Counted from the first letter of the stretch, positions 17,036 through 25,362 are shown. The stretch: DNA of 64,000 nucleotides from Spirochaetaceae bacterium (GCA_020632655.1 JACKFD010000002.1:248001-312000), one strand, 5' to 3'. Notes: a model not told the origin generated them from the letters alone. Numbers and translations are program-made.

Positions 17036-17644
17036 ATGTCCTTCTCTCTCCGCCCGTCTCTGCTGCGACGCACTCGCGTCGCCTCCCTGGTCGTCTTCTT
17101 CGTCGGGATCGCCGGCCACGCCTCGGCCGTGACGCTGGTCTACAGCGGGGACTTCACGCCGGAAGGCGGCCCGACTGCCTCGGGATCCGGCTCGGCCACC
17201 GTCACGATCGACACGGTCTCGATCACGATGCGCGTCCAGGCGGACTTCTCGGGGCTCAGCGGGACGACGGCGGCGGCCCACGTCCACTGTTGCACCGCGT
17301 CACCCGGAGTCGGCAACGTCGGCGTCGCCACCGAGCTCCCGACGTTCACGGGCTTCCCGCTCGGCGTCACATCCGGAAGCTACGACTTCACGTATGACAT
17401 GACCCAGGCGGCGAACTTCAATCCTTCGTTCATCACGGCGAATGGGGGCAGCACCTCCGCGGCGCTCGCGGCGCTGATCGCGGGTCTGGGCGACGATCGC
17501 GCATACCTCAACATCCACACGTCGACGTTCGCGGGAGGCGAGATCCGTGCCAGACTGGCACTGGTGCCCGAGCCGGGCACCGTCCTGCTGCTCGGGCTGG
17601 GGCTCGCGGGACTTGCGTGGCGGGGGCGGCGACTCGAGCGGTAG
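17036..17644 (+). CDS. CHRD domain protein with PEP-CTERM anchor
   Basis: 202 residues: a signal peptide (residues 1-31), then a CHRD (chordin-type) domain. The domain shows AAAHVHCCTASPGVGNVGV near residues 82-100, TGFPLGVTSGSYDFTYDM and AYLNIHTSTFAGGEIRARL near residue 160. The tail is VPEPGTVLLLGLGLAGLAW followed by RGRRLER, a textbook PEP-CTERM sorting signal. CHRD proteins are extracellular beta-sandwich proteins of unclear function. The tail implies handling by an exosortase encoded elsewhere. I chose the ATG at 17036 because it directly starts the signal peptide; the upstream AGAGGTG is a weak ribosome binding site. Confidence 0.85.
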   Translation: MSFSLRPSLLRRTRVASLVVFFVGIAGHASAVTLVYSGDFTPEGGPTASGSGSATVTIDTVSITMRVQADFSGLSGTTAAAHVHCCTASPGVGNVGVATELPTFTGFPLGVTSGSYDFTYDMTQAANFNPSFITANGGSTSAALAALIAGLGDDRAYLNIHTSTFAGGEIRARLALVPEPGTVLLLGLGLAGLAWRGRRLER

Positions 17645-17756
17645 GGCCAGGCGCGGGTCGACGCGAAGCCCCTACCGGGGACTTCGTTTGCCGATGCTCA
17701 CCATGCGCGCTGGATGAGGTGCCATCGCGTATCCGGGCAGCTGCCGCCGGGGCGTC

Positions 17757-18584
17757 TCAGGCGACGAAGTGGTATCCGCCATCCACGTGGCGGACGGTCC
17801 CCGTCACCTCGAGTCGCGGCTGGAGGAGATGGGCCACCTCCTTCGCGAGCGCCTCGGGTGTGGCGTTTCCCAGCGGCGCGGCCGACTCCGCCTTTCCGAT
17901 GGCCTCCATCAGATCCGGAATCGCGCCCCCCGCCCGGCTCGCGGCATACGGCGAGAAGCGAACGCAGTTCACGCGAATTCCGTGCGAGGGTCCTAGCTCG
18001 TAGGCGAGCTCTCGGGAGATCCGTTCGAGTGCCGCCTTGGCGACGCCGATGTTCCGGTAGGCGTGGGACATCGCGCGCTCCGCGCCCAGATAGGAGAGCG
18101 CAACGATCGACGCGCCCGGGCGCAGGCACTCGCGCGCCAGGAGTTCGCGCGTGATCGCGAGGAGTGAGTACGCCGAGACGCTCAGGCAGTGGAGGAAATC
18201 GTCGCGAGAGACCTCGAGCAGGGGCGACGCGACGCCTCGCCGGATCGTCCGATCCATCGCGATCGCGTGTACGAAGCCGTCGAGCACGAGCGCACGGTCG
18301 CGAAGGCTCCCGCAGGCGTCTGCGATCGCGCCGTCGACCGAGGCGTCGAGTACGACGGTCGGTGTGTCCTCGCCCAGCTCCCGGGCGACGACGGCCTGGA
18401 ACGATTCCCAGGTCTCCGCGAGGTAGCGCCGGCCCGCCTCGGACAGCTCGTCGTGGTGCGCGGTCTGACCGAGGCCGGCGCAGACCAGCTCAGCGCCAGA
18501 TTCCTTGAGCTGGCGCGCGATCTGGAGTGCGAGTGAGTGCTCGTCGGCGATCCCGGTCACGAGGTATCGAAGTTGGCGGGACAT
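17757..18584 (-). CDS. fabI: Enoyl-[acyl-carrier-protein] reductase, FabI-like
   Basis: 275 residues, slightly longer than E. coli FabI (262). The start, LVTGIADEHSLALQIARQL, is the FabI version of the nucleotide-binding turn. FVHAIAM matches the FVHSIG loop. LSYLGAERAMSHAYRNIGVAK supplies the catalytic set Tyr165, Tyr176 and Lys183, with one residue more than usual between the two tyrosines. TGTVRHVDGGYHF closes the fold. The enzyme would reduce trans-2-enoyl-ACP with NADH in type II fatty acid synthesis in the cytosol. The AAGGA upstream is 13 nt from the ATG, which is long. It follows sbtB by 35 bp on the same strand, an unusual neighbourhood that links bicarbonate uptake with lipid synthesis. 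Confidence 0.82.
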   Translation of the reverse strand: MSRQLRYLVTGIADEHSLALQIARQLKESGAELVCAGLGQTAHHDELSEAGRRYLAETWESFQAVVARELGEDTPTVVLDASVDGAIADACGSLRDRALVLDGFVHAIAMDRTIRRGVASPLLEVSRDDFLHCLSVSAYSLLAITRELLARECLRPGASIVALSYLGAERAMSHAYRNIGVAKAALERISRELAYELGPSHGIRVNCVRFSPYAASRAGGAIPDLMEAIGKAESAAPLGNATPEALAKEVAHLLQPRLEVTGTVRHVDGGYHFVA

Positions 18585-18619
18585 GGGATGAGCCGGTTCC
18601 TTCCTGCAGCGGGTGCTGC

Positions 18620-18913
18620 TCAGTGTTTCAGCCAGCGAGCATCGCTGACCAGGCAGATTCCCCCGGTGCGTTTCAGGATCGGGCGGACTCCTTCGACGAG
18701 TGCGGCGGTCTGATCGGCGGTAGCCGCCACGACGAACACGATGTTCTGGAAGGCGCTGGAGAGGCCGTCGCTCGTCCGATCGCCGCGTTGCCCGCGTCCG
18801 GCAACGGCGTGCATCAACGTGAATCCGTCGATGCCGGCGTCCTCGATCAGCTGACGAATCACCTCTTCCTGCGGTGCTTCCACGACGATCTCGATTCGCT
18901 TGACGTCTCGCAT
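18620..18913 (-). CDS. sbtB: PII-like signalling protein, SbtB type
   Basis: 97 residues with the ferredoxin-like PII fold pattern: KRIEIVVEAPQEEVIRQLIEDAG at the start, a long T-loop region (HAVAGRGQRGDRTSDG) and NIVFVVAA followed by RPILKRTGGICLVSD. Such proteins trimerise and bind adenine nucleotides; cyanobacterial SbtB gates the bicarbonate transporter SbtA. I see no C-terminal CGPxGC redox loop as in some cyanobacterial SbtB. AGGAG lies 8 nt before the ATG, in the 11-bp gap after sbtA, so the transporter and its regulator are co-translated. Assignment rests mainly on fold pattern and on the sbtA neighbour. Confidence 0.78.
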   Translation of the reverse strand: MRDVKRIEIVVEAPQEEVIRQLIEDAGIDGFTLMHAVAGRGQRGDRTSDGLSSAFQNIVFVVAATADQTAALVEGVRPILKRTGGICLVSDARWLKH

Positions 18914-18924
18914 TCTCGGATCTC

Positions 18925-19911
18925 CTAGTACGGGCCCACGCCCGCGAGGCCGACCGACTGGATCGCCCACCAGTAGAGGGGGATTCCGATGATCACGTTG
19001 AACGGGAAGGTCAGGGCGAGGGACATGGGGACATAGAGGCTCGGGTTGGCTTCCGGGAGCGAGAGGCGCAGGGCGGCCGGGACGGCGATGTAGCTCGCGC
19101 TCCCGCCGAGCACCGCGAGCAGGAGTGCGTCGCCTGCGTCGAGTCCGATCGACCATGCGAGCCCGATCGCAAGGGCGGCGTGCGCGGGCGGCGCGACGAT
19201 CGCGAAGACGAGCGGTCCGAGTCCGGCCGCGTGCAGCTCTCGGAGCCGGCGCGCAGCGAGGAGCCCCATCTCCAGCAGGAAGAAGCAGAGGACACCCTTG
19301 AACGGACTGCTCACGAAGGGCGCGACATCGAGGAATTCCGCGGGACCGATCGTCATGCCGATGACCATCGACCCCAACAACAGGAAGACGGCCGGATTGA
19401 ACGCGGCCTCCCGCAGCAGCCCGCCCCAGTCGAGCGGCGGCCTCGTCTCCGGGCTCGGCCCGCCGGCCGGGAATCGCTGTGCGAGCAGGATGCCCATCAC
19501 GATCGCCGGCGACTCCATGAGTGCCATCGCGGCCACCATGTGCCCGCCGTAGCCGACGCCCGTCTGGTCGAGGAAGCTCGTCGCGACGACGAAGGTCACC
19601 GCCGAGATCGAGCCGTACGTGGCCGCGACCCCGGCCGCGTTCGTCGATCCGAGAGAGCGCCGAAGCAGGAAGAACGTCCAGACCGGCGTCATCACGGACA
19701 GCGCGACGGCGGCGCCCAGGCCCGCGAGGACGTCCGATGTGAGGCCGGCTTCGTGGAGCTCATGGCCGCCCTTGATTCCGATGCTGAGAAGCAGGTAGAG
19801 GGAGAGGAAGCGCGCCACGGGTTGGGGGATCTCGAGGTCCGAGCGCACGAGGCGCGCCGCGACGCCGAGGGCGAAGAAGAGGACGGGGGCAGAGAGCAGG
19901 TTTTCCAGCAT
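18925..19911 (-). CDS. sbtA: Sodium-dependent bicarbonate transporter, SbtA family (DUF897)
   Basis: 328 residues with about ten hydrophobic segments in two inverted halves, as in SbtA. Recognisable stretches are LSLYLLLSIGIKGGHEL near residue 37, YGSISAVTFVVATSFLD near 100, MALMESPAIVMGILLAQRF near 130 and GGSASYIAVPAALRLSLPEANPSL-type sequence near 275, the conserved substrate-site loop. SbtA imports HCO3- with Na+ through the inner membrane and was first known from cyanobacteria; members also occur in heterotrophs. There is no carbon-fixation gene in this window, so the bicarbonate more likely feeds carboxylases. The gene leads an sbtA-sbtB-fabI run and is preceded by an AT-rich imperfect palindrome. 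Confidence 0.85.
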   Translation of the reverse strand: MLENLLSAPVLFFALGVAARLVRSDLEIPQPVARFLSLYLLLSIGIKGGHELHEAGLTSDVLAGLGAAVALSVMTPVWTFFLLRRSLGSTNAAGVAATYGSISAVTFVVATSFLDQTGVGYGGHMVAAMALMESPAIVMGILLAQRFPAGGPSPETRPPLDWGGLLREAAFNPAVFLLLGSMVIGMTIGPAEFLDVAPFVSSPFKGVLCFFLLEMGLLAARRLRELHAAGLGPLVFAIVAPPAHAALAIGLAWSIGLDAGDALLLAVLGGSASYIAVPAALRLSLPEANPSLYVPMSLALTFPFNVIIGIPLYWWAIQSVGLAGVGPY

Positions 19912-19948
19912 CGGATCCGCCAGTTCGAGAGGAACCTTCGGTGGTGGA

Positions 19949-19980
19949 CACGACGTTTATAACACGTAATTTATGTCGTG
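19949..19980. promoter_or_regulatory. Imperfect palindrome with TTA-N7-TAA core upstream of sbtA
   Basis: CACGAC (19949-19954) is mirrored by GTCGTG (19975-19980). Between them is one of the few AT-rich patches of the region, with TTA (19957-19959), 7 nt, TAA (19967-19969). It lies 38-69 bp before the sbtA ATG, where a promoter or operator is expected. TTA-N7/8-TAA is the half-conserved box of LysR regulators such as CmpR and CbbR that control inorganic-carbon genes in other bacteria. No LysR gene is in the window, so the assignment is a hypothesis. The ~280 bp to its right hold nothing else I can name. Confidence 0.45.
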
Positions 19981-20261
19981 CAACGGATGTCGGATCTGCC
20001 TCGGGGCCCCCCTCGGTCGGGGCCACCGGAAGGCTCGTTGCCGTGGCCTCGGACGACGGTCGCCTCGGGCGCTGGCGGCCCGCGGACGGCACGGAGTCCT
20101 TCCGGGACCCGCGCGAAGACCGGGGCGCGAGTCGGGAATCGGCGTGGGGAGCGGAGCGGGATCCGACCGACGTCCGCCATTCGGTCCTACGCCCCGACTC
20201 GGGTCCTACGCCTCGACTCTGATCGGTGGCAAGCCTGCGCGGACGCGGCGAAGTCTCCCGA

Positions 20262-20705
20262 TCAGGCCCACTTCGGTCCCGTCCAACGCGGCACCGTGAC
20301 GTCCTCGATCTGCGCGAAGACGACGCGCACGGGGTCGCCGATCTCGATCGTGGCCGGATCGACGCCGTCCGCGGTCAGGTTCGGCCCGCCGACCAGGCCG
20401 CCGACGATCCGGATCGTCGGATCTTCCGCGAGCGCCACCGTGACGACGGGGTAGGGCGCGATCTCGGCATAGGCCGGCAGCAGCGGAGGATGCGCGACCA
20501 CGAAGGACCAGATCCGGCCCTCGCCGGAGACGGTCTTCCAGTCGCGCGCGACCGACCGGCAGGCGGGGCACATCGGTCGCGGCGGCATCCGCATCGCACC
20601 GCAGCTCCCGCAGGTCTGGATCCGGAGCTCGCCCGCAGCGCAGCCGTCCCAGAATCCGCGAGTCACCTCGCTCGACAGATCCGGCAGGATCCATCCCGTC
20701 TCCAT
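20262..20705 (-). CDS. DUF35 OB-fold / zinc-ribbon acyl-CoA-associated protein
   Basis: 147 residues. An N-terminal helical hook (VTRGFWDGCAAGELRIQ) is followed by a rubredoxin-like zinc ribbon with Cys32, Cys35, Cys46 and Cys49 (CGSCGAMRMPPRPMCPAC), then an OB-fold ending VPRWTGPKWA. Proteins of this build pair with thiolase-like enzymes; in mycobacterial cholesterol breakdown the DUF35 part of ChsH2 holds the aldolase Ltp2. The gene starts 2 nt after the thiolase stop codon with GAGGAG upstream, so the two products very probably form one complex. Confidence 0.85.
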   Translation of the reverse strand: METGWILPDLSSEVTRGFWDGCAAGELRIQTCGSCGAMRMPPRPMCPACRSVARDWKTVSGEGRIWSFVVAHPPLLPAYAEIAPYPVVTVALAEDPTIRIVGGLVGGPNLTADGVDPATIEIGDPVRVVFAQIEDVTVPRWTGPKWA

Positions 20706-20707
20706 CG

Positions 20708-21871
20708 CTAGCTCCTCAGCACGAGCGCGCTCGTCGGAACGCACTCCCCACTCGTCACGAGACAGCTCGAAGCGTTCGGGACCTGGCAGGTCGACTCGCC
20801 ACGGAGCTGGCGGACGGCCTCGAGCACGTGATTGAAGCCGTGCACGTAGGCTTCGGAGAGGCTGCCCCCGGACGTGTTGACGGGGAGCCGCCCCCGGTCC
20901 CACTCGAGACCTCCATCCTCCGTGAAGGCGGCCCCCTCGCCGCGTTCGCAGAAGCCATATCCCTCGAGCGAGAGCGGGATCAGAGGCGAGAACGCGTCGT
21001 AGATCTGCGCGCAGGAGATGTCCTTCGGCGCGAAGTCGCTATTCGCCCAGAGTCGCCGTGCGGCGGCGTGAGACGGACCGCGGAGCGGATCTTCGCAGAA
21101 GAAGCTGCTCATCGTCTGGTGCTGTCGGGGCAGGCCCTGCGCGTAGGCGTGGACGTAGACGGGCTTGCGGGGCAGATCCCGGGCGCGCTCCGCCGACGTG
21201 ACGACGACCGCGAGCGCTCCGTCCGATTCGAGGCAGTTGTCGTAGAGACAGAGCGGCTCGGAGATCCATCGCGCGGAGAGATACGTCTCGAGATCGAGCT
21301 CCCGGCCGTACATGGCGGCCTTCGGATTCCGGTTCGCATGGCGGCGGAAGGCGAGCGGGACGTTGGCGAGCTGCTCGCGCGTCACGCCGTACTCGTGCAT
21401 GTAGCGCCGCGTGAGCATCGCGATCTCGTCGACCGGCCGAAGCAGCCCCGCCGGTCGCGTCCACTGATCGGGATCGTCGAGTCGCTTGGGCGACTGACTC
21501 CATACCCGGGTACGCTTGTCGGCCCGCTTGCGGGCGCGCCAGGCGACGGCGACGTCGCATTGCCCAGCCGCGACGGCCATCGCCGCATGGCCGACGGTGC
21601 CGCAGGCCGCCCCGCCGCCGTATCCGACCTCCGCGAAGAACGTGATGTCGCCGAGGCCGAGGTTGCGCGCGACTTCGACCTCGCGCTTCGCCTCCATGTC
21701 GAAGAGCGCGAGCCCGTCGACTTCCGCTGGAGAGACGCCGGCATCGTCGATCGCCGCCGAGATCGCGAGACAGGCCAGCGTCAGCTCGTCCTCGGGAAGG
21801 CCGCCCTTGCTGACGAGAGGCGTCTGCCCGATGCCGACGATCGCGGTCTGGTCGCGGATCGATCGCGTCAT
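20708..21871 (-). CDS. Thiolase-superfamily lipid-transfer protein / Ltp2-like aldolase
   Basis: 387 residues, the same size as Ltp2 aldolase. The start, DQTAIVGIGQTPLVSKGG, and the SAAIDDAGVSPAEVDGLALF stretch near residue 40 are typical of SCP-x/lipid-transfer thiolases. The nucleophile region reads YGGGAACGTVGHAAMAVAAG, and the C-terminal half has NTSGGSLSEAYVHGFNHVLE near residue 335. In such pairs the enzyme cleaves a side-chain beta-hydroxyacyl-CoA by retro-aldol reaction or acts as a thiolase. GGAGG lies 6 nt before the ATG. With DUF35 next door and a ketosteroid isomerase in the window, steroid side-chain removal is a reasonable inference, but not certain. Confidence 0.82.
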   Translation of the reverse strand: MTRSIRDQTAIVGIGQTPLVSKGGLPEDELTLACLAISAAIDDAGVSPAEVDGLALFDMEAKREVEVARNLGLGDITFFAEVGYGGGAACGTVGHAAMAVAAGQCDVAVAWRARKRADKRTRVWSQSPKRLDDPDQWTRPAGLLRPVDEIAMLTRRYMHEYGVTREQLANVPLAFRRHANRNPKAAMYGRELDLETYLSARWISEPLCLYDNCLESDGALAVVVTSAERARDLPRKPVYVHAYAQGLPRQHQTMSSFFCEDPLRGPSHAAARRLWANSDFAPKDISCAQIYDAFSPLIPLSLEGYGFCERGEGAAFTEDGGLEWDRGRLPVNTSGGSLSEAYVHGFNHVLEAVRQLRGESTCQVPNASSCLVTSGECVPTSALVLRS

Positions 21872-22447
21872 TTCGTTCCTCCGCCTCGAGTCGCACGCCG
21901 CGCCGCGTGCGCAGGGGGCTCGGCCGATCGGAGGGGGAAATAGCGAACGGGTGGGCGATGGTCACGCGGGCCCATGTGCAAAGGTTGCGGTGCTGCCAAT
22001 CGACGGATCGGGAGTCGCCGGGGCGAGAAGGACGAGTTCGGCGGCACGGCCGGTGGGTGGCGCGCCGAACCGCTGGAGCCGCCGCGAACGGATCCATCGA
22101 CGACGCCGTGCGGGGCCGGGAACGCGGCTCGATCCGCCTGTCCGCCCGCGACGATTCTTTCGAGACGGCCCCCCGCCAGCAGTCGGCCCGTCGGGTAGAG
22201 CGGTCGGATTCCTCCGCCAGGATGCTGGGCGACGGGATCCTCCAAGCGAGTCGACGACTCGGCGAATCGATCGATTTCTTCGATCCATGGGTTGCTCATG
22301 ACCAAGACTCCGCCCGCGGGAGATCTCCCCTTCCTGGATGCAGGCTCGAATTCGTCACCTCGATCGCATAGCGTGTCGACAGCGATTCGTGCTGAGCGGG
22401 TCGGTGTTCGGCGTGGTTGGTGAGGCATCCAGACGCTCGGGGCAGCG
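21872..22447. other. Intergenic region upstream of the divergent thiolase and tail-fibre-like genes
   Basis: 576 bp. One minus-strand reading frame starts at 22298 (MSNPWIEEIDRFAESS) and its TGA overlaps the thiolase ATG, but from residue 50 on it is Arg/Pro/Gly/Ser-rich and lacks any motif, so I do not call it. No clear promoter or repeat is visible. Confidence 0.45.
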
Positions 22448-24082
22448 ATGGAATGGGAAATTGGATCGATGAGGAGTTGCGCGCTCGTGTGGAATCTTCG
22501 TTCTCTATATCTGGTCAACCTGTTCCTTCTGATGGCACCGCGTCTCGCTCGCGCCGGCTGGGGCGACGAACGATGGGGTGAGCTGGTCTGGTCGGGCGCG
22601 GCACCCGAGGTGCCCCTCCTTTTGTCGCCGTGGCTGCAGGGATTCCTGACGGCGCTGCTCCTGATGACGTCTCTCCTGGTCCTCCGACGTCGGCCGCGTA
22701 TGGCCGCCTGGCTGATCGTCGCCGCCATCGTCGCTCCCATCGCGGTCGGTGCTGCTCAGATCGCATCGCTGCCGTACTCGTTCGTAAACGGATCGATCGC
22801 CGATGCGAACGAGGTGAACGCCGACTTCGGCGTACTCGTTGCCGAGTCGAACGGACAGGACCTGCGACTGGAGCTCCTCGAAGACACGACGGCTCTTCAC
22901 GACTCGCGTCTCGGGATCCTCGAGGCGCTCGATCCCGGCGACATCACGGGCGTGGCGGCTGGCTCGGGACTCCTGGGCGGAGGCACCCTGGGCGACGTCT
23001 CGCTCAGTGTGGACACCAGCTATACGCAGCGAAGAGTCGTCGGGACCTGTCCAGCCGGACAATCCATTCGCGCGATCGACCCGGTCGGCGCCGTGAGCTG
23101 CGAGCCCGACGACGTCGGAATCAGCGCGGCCGCGGGCGACGCGAGCTACGTCAACGTCACCGGCGACACGATCACGGGGGTCCTCACGATCAACGGGACG
23201 GCGGCCGTCCGGCCCGGAGTGGGCGGAGGCTTCGAGATCGTGGACTGGGGGCCCGGAAGCGGCGCGGCGGCCGGAACCCAGGTCATCGCACTCGCCGAGG
23301 GGCAGAACGCGCAGCCGCAGATCCGCTTCCAATCGGACGCGGGAGGCGGATACATGGACGTCGGCTCGAGCGCCGGAGGCGGATTCGTCATCGAATCGAA
23401 CGACATGCCGAGATTCACCGTCAGCGCCGGGGGAGCCGTCTGGGGTGAAGCCGGCGGAAGCTTCCAGACGCTCGTATCGAGCGAGTGGGTCGGGGTCGGG
23501 ACCTCGCTCACGACTGGCGATTGGGTCGGGGTCGGAACCTCGCTCACGACCGGTGAGTGGCTCGGCGTGGGGACCGACCTCTACGTGGGCGGCACCTCGA
23601 ACCTCGCCAACGTCTACTCCACGGGGGAGGTCAGCGCCGCGGCCGTGCGCATCCGCGGCGGCGCCGACATCGCGGAGCCCTTCGATTTCACCGGCGAGGA
23701 ATCGATCGCGCCGGGGATGGTGGTCTCGATCGACCCTGCTGTGCCGGGTCGTCTGCGACGATCGAGCGATCCCTACGATTCGAAGGTGGCCGGCATCGTG
23801 AGCGGGGCGGGCGGCGTGAACCCTGGTCTCACCCTCACACAAGAGGGAACGATCGCGGACGGCGATCACGCAGTGGCACTGACGGGACGTGTCTACGCCT
23901 GGGTCGACGCCGACGCGAATGGAGCCATCCGCCCTGGCGACCTGCTGACGACGTCGTCGCGGCCCGGCCATGCCATGCGTGCGAGCGATCCCGCCCGGAG
24001 TCACGGCGCCGTGCTGGGCAAGGCGATGGGCCGCCTCGATGCGGGGCAGGGTCTCGTCTTGACGCTGGTGAATCTGCAATGA
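22448..24082 (+). CDS. Tail-fibre-like secreted or membrane-anchored protein
   Basis: 544 residues. The N-terminus has a signal-like segment (residues 8-35) and two further hydrophobic helices near residues 60-105. The outer part has a short coiled-coil region (QDLRLELLEDTTALHDSRLG), the AAGSGLLGGGTLGDVSLSVD motif found in phage tail fibres and collar proteins, and three 12-residue repeats. A C-terminal domain follows (IAEPFDFTGEESIAPGMVV, later RPGDLLTTSSRPGHAMRA) that occurs at the ends of long bacterial fibre proteins. Function unknown; a trimeric surface fibre is the best guess. The start could instead be the ATG at 22469. Its TGA overlaps the ATG of the phospholipase-like gene (ATGA), so the two are co-translated. 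Confidence 0.75.
   Translation: MEWEIGSMRSCALVWNLRSLYLVNLFLLMAPRLARAGWGDERWGELVWSGAAPEVPLLLSPWLQGFLTALLLMTSLLVLRRRPRMAAWLIVAAIVAPIAVGAAQIASLPYSFVNGSIADANEVNADFGVLVAESNGQDLRLELLEDTTALHDSRLGILEALDPGDITGVAAGSGLLGGGTLGDVSLSVDTSYTQRRVVGTCPAGQSIRAIDPVGAVSCEPDDVGISAAAGDASYVNVTGDTITGVLTINGTAAVRPGVGGGFEIVDWGPGSGAAAGTQVIALAEGQNAQPQIRFQSDAGGGYMDVGSSAGGGFVIESNDMPRFTVSAGGAVWGEAGGSFQTLVSSEWVGVGTSLTTGDWVGVGTSLTTGEWLGVGTDLYVGGTSNLANVYSTGEVSAAAVRIRGGADIAEPFDFTGEESIAPGMVVSIDPAVPGRLRRSSDPYDSKVAGIVSGAGGVNPGLTLTQEGTIADGDHAVALTGRVYAWVDADANGAIRPGDLLTTSSRPGHAMRASDPARSHGAVLGKAMGRLDAGQGLVLTLVNLQ
23483..23590 (+). repeat. Three tandem 36-bp (12-residue) repeats inside the fibre gene
   Basis: Units EWVGVGTSLTTG, DWVGVGTSLTTG and EWLGVGTDLYVG. 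The first two differ by only a few bases; the third has diverged. Units 1 and 2 look like a recent duplication within a repetitive beta-structure. Confidence 0.85.
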
Positions 24083-25260
24083 GCGTCGTGAGTCTTCGAC
24101 GAGACGCGCTCCGGCCAGGCCGACGCACGGACGACGTGGCGTTCGCGGCCTTCCTCCTCGTGGTTTCGCTCGTTCTTCCCGCGACGAATGCGTTTGCTCA
24201 GGCGACCGTGCTCGAGGGTGAGACCCGCGCGAACCAGCTGCAGTATTTCTCCATCCACAACGCCTACCAGGGCTCGTACTCGCTCGACGAGCAGCTGGAT
24301 CGGCTGAACGTGTGGGAGCTCGAGCTGGACGTACGCTGGCGAGACAACGCGCTCTGCCTGGGAGGGGGTACGGGCTTCTACGTCGCGCACCACTGCGCCG
24401 ATCCCGACGGCGAGGGTTGGCTCTCGACGTACCTCGACGAGATCGCAGCGACGACCCGCATCCAGGAAGGGTTCTTCTTCCTGAACTTCGAAATGGGCGA
24501 CGGATTTGCCTGCCTCGGCTGCTTCAGCGGCCCCACGCTCCCCGCGGATTGGGCGGCGCGGCTCCAGACGGAGATCACGAGCCGTGTCGGCGCTGCGGCC
24601 GTGTACACGTGGAACGACTTCGTGGCGGACGGTCGGAGGTGGCCCTCGACCCAGGAGCTCCGGCGGCGCGGCAAGCACATCGCGATCCACGTCAATCGGG
24701 AGACGTCGGCAGGCTTCTTCTTCGCGCGGAACAATGAGTTCGAGGCGAGGGACCCGATCGCGGTCTGGAACTTCTCGGACCAGAACGGCGGCGCGGCGAA
24801 CGTTCACAGGACGGGGGACCGGTATCTGATGCGACGCTATCCCCAGGCCACCTGTGCGCTCGAATCGACGGCCGAGACGAATACGGCCATCGCGAACGGA
24901 TACAGCTTTCCGTCGACCAACTGCATCGACGAGCACGTCGACGAGCCGCGCTTCCATCCTCCGAATCCCATGTACGTCAGGGAGCAGTCGCTCTTCGGTC
25001 CGGGTCGGGGCACGTCGGATAGCCCCTATCAGGGTGATTTCGGGATTCCCGATGCCACCCTCGGTCTCCGACGCGCGCTCGATCGGGTCGCCGGATTCGA
25101 GACGAGCACGGGTGCGCGGTCGCTGGTCGAGATCTGGATCACCCGTCCAGTCGGTGGAGGCAATCTGCAGATGTCCGGCGGCGTGCCGGGGCAGGACTAC
25201 GTGATCGACGAGGCGGTGCTGCTGAAGAACAGGGGCGCAGAGGATCTGGTGTTGGAATGA
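24079..25260 (+). CDS. Secreted phosphoinositide phospholipase C-like phosphodiesterase
   Basis: 393 residues with a signal peptide (residues 1-40, ending NAFAQA). The mature start, QYFSIHNAYQGSYSLDEQL, then NVWELELDVRW and FYVAHHCADPD, follows the PLC-like TIM-barrel pattern: a catalytic His in a His-Asn turn, Glu-x-Asp metal ligands and a second His. It is closest in pattern to the calcium-dependent phosphoinositide phospholipase C family of bacteria. It should cleave a phosphodiester in a lipid or glycerophosphodiester in the periplasm or outside. The ATG lies in the stop codon of the tail-fibre-like gene, so expression of both is tied; the fibre may present the enzyme. Exact substrate unknown. 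Confidence 0.75.
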   Translation: MSVVSLRRDALRPGRRTDDVAFAAFLLVVSLVLPATNAFAQATVLEGETRANQLQYFSIHNAYQGSYSLDEQLDRLNVWELELDVRWRDNALCLGGGTGFYVAHHCADPDGEGWLSTYLDEIAATTRIQEGFFFLNFEMGDGFACLGCFSGPTLPADWAARLQTEITSRVGAAAVYTWNDFVADGRRWPSTQELRRRGKHIAIHVNRETSAGFFFARNNEFEARDPIAVWNFSDQNGGAANVHRTGDRYLMRRYPQATCALESTAETNTAIANGYSFPSTNCIDEHVDEPRFHPPNPMYVREQSLFGPGRGTSDSPYQGDFGIPDATLGLRRALDRVAGFETSTGARSLVEIWITRPVGGGNLQMSGGVPGQDYVIDEAVLLKNRGAEDLVLE

Positions 25261-25362
25261 CGAATCGGATCGGGTCGAGCACGTCGAGATTTCGTGTGCA
25301 GGAACCGCGTCTGTACCGCGCGGGCGCCGCGGGGATTCGATTCCGCGTGGGCCGGCGCGCCC

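Noticed and set aside
21868..22298. Minus-strand frame MSNPWIEEID... whose TGA overlaps the thiolase ATG
   Set aside because: The overlap looks like coupling, but after about 50 residues the composition is Arg/Pro/Gly/Ser-rich and no motif appears; a chance frame in GC-rich DNA is more likely.
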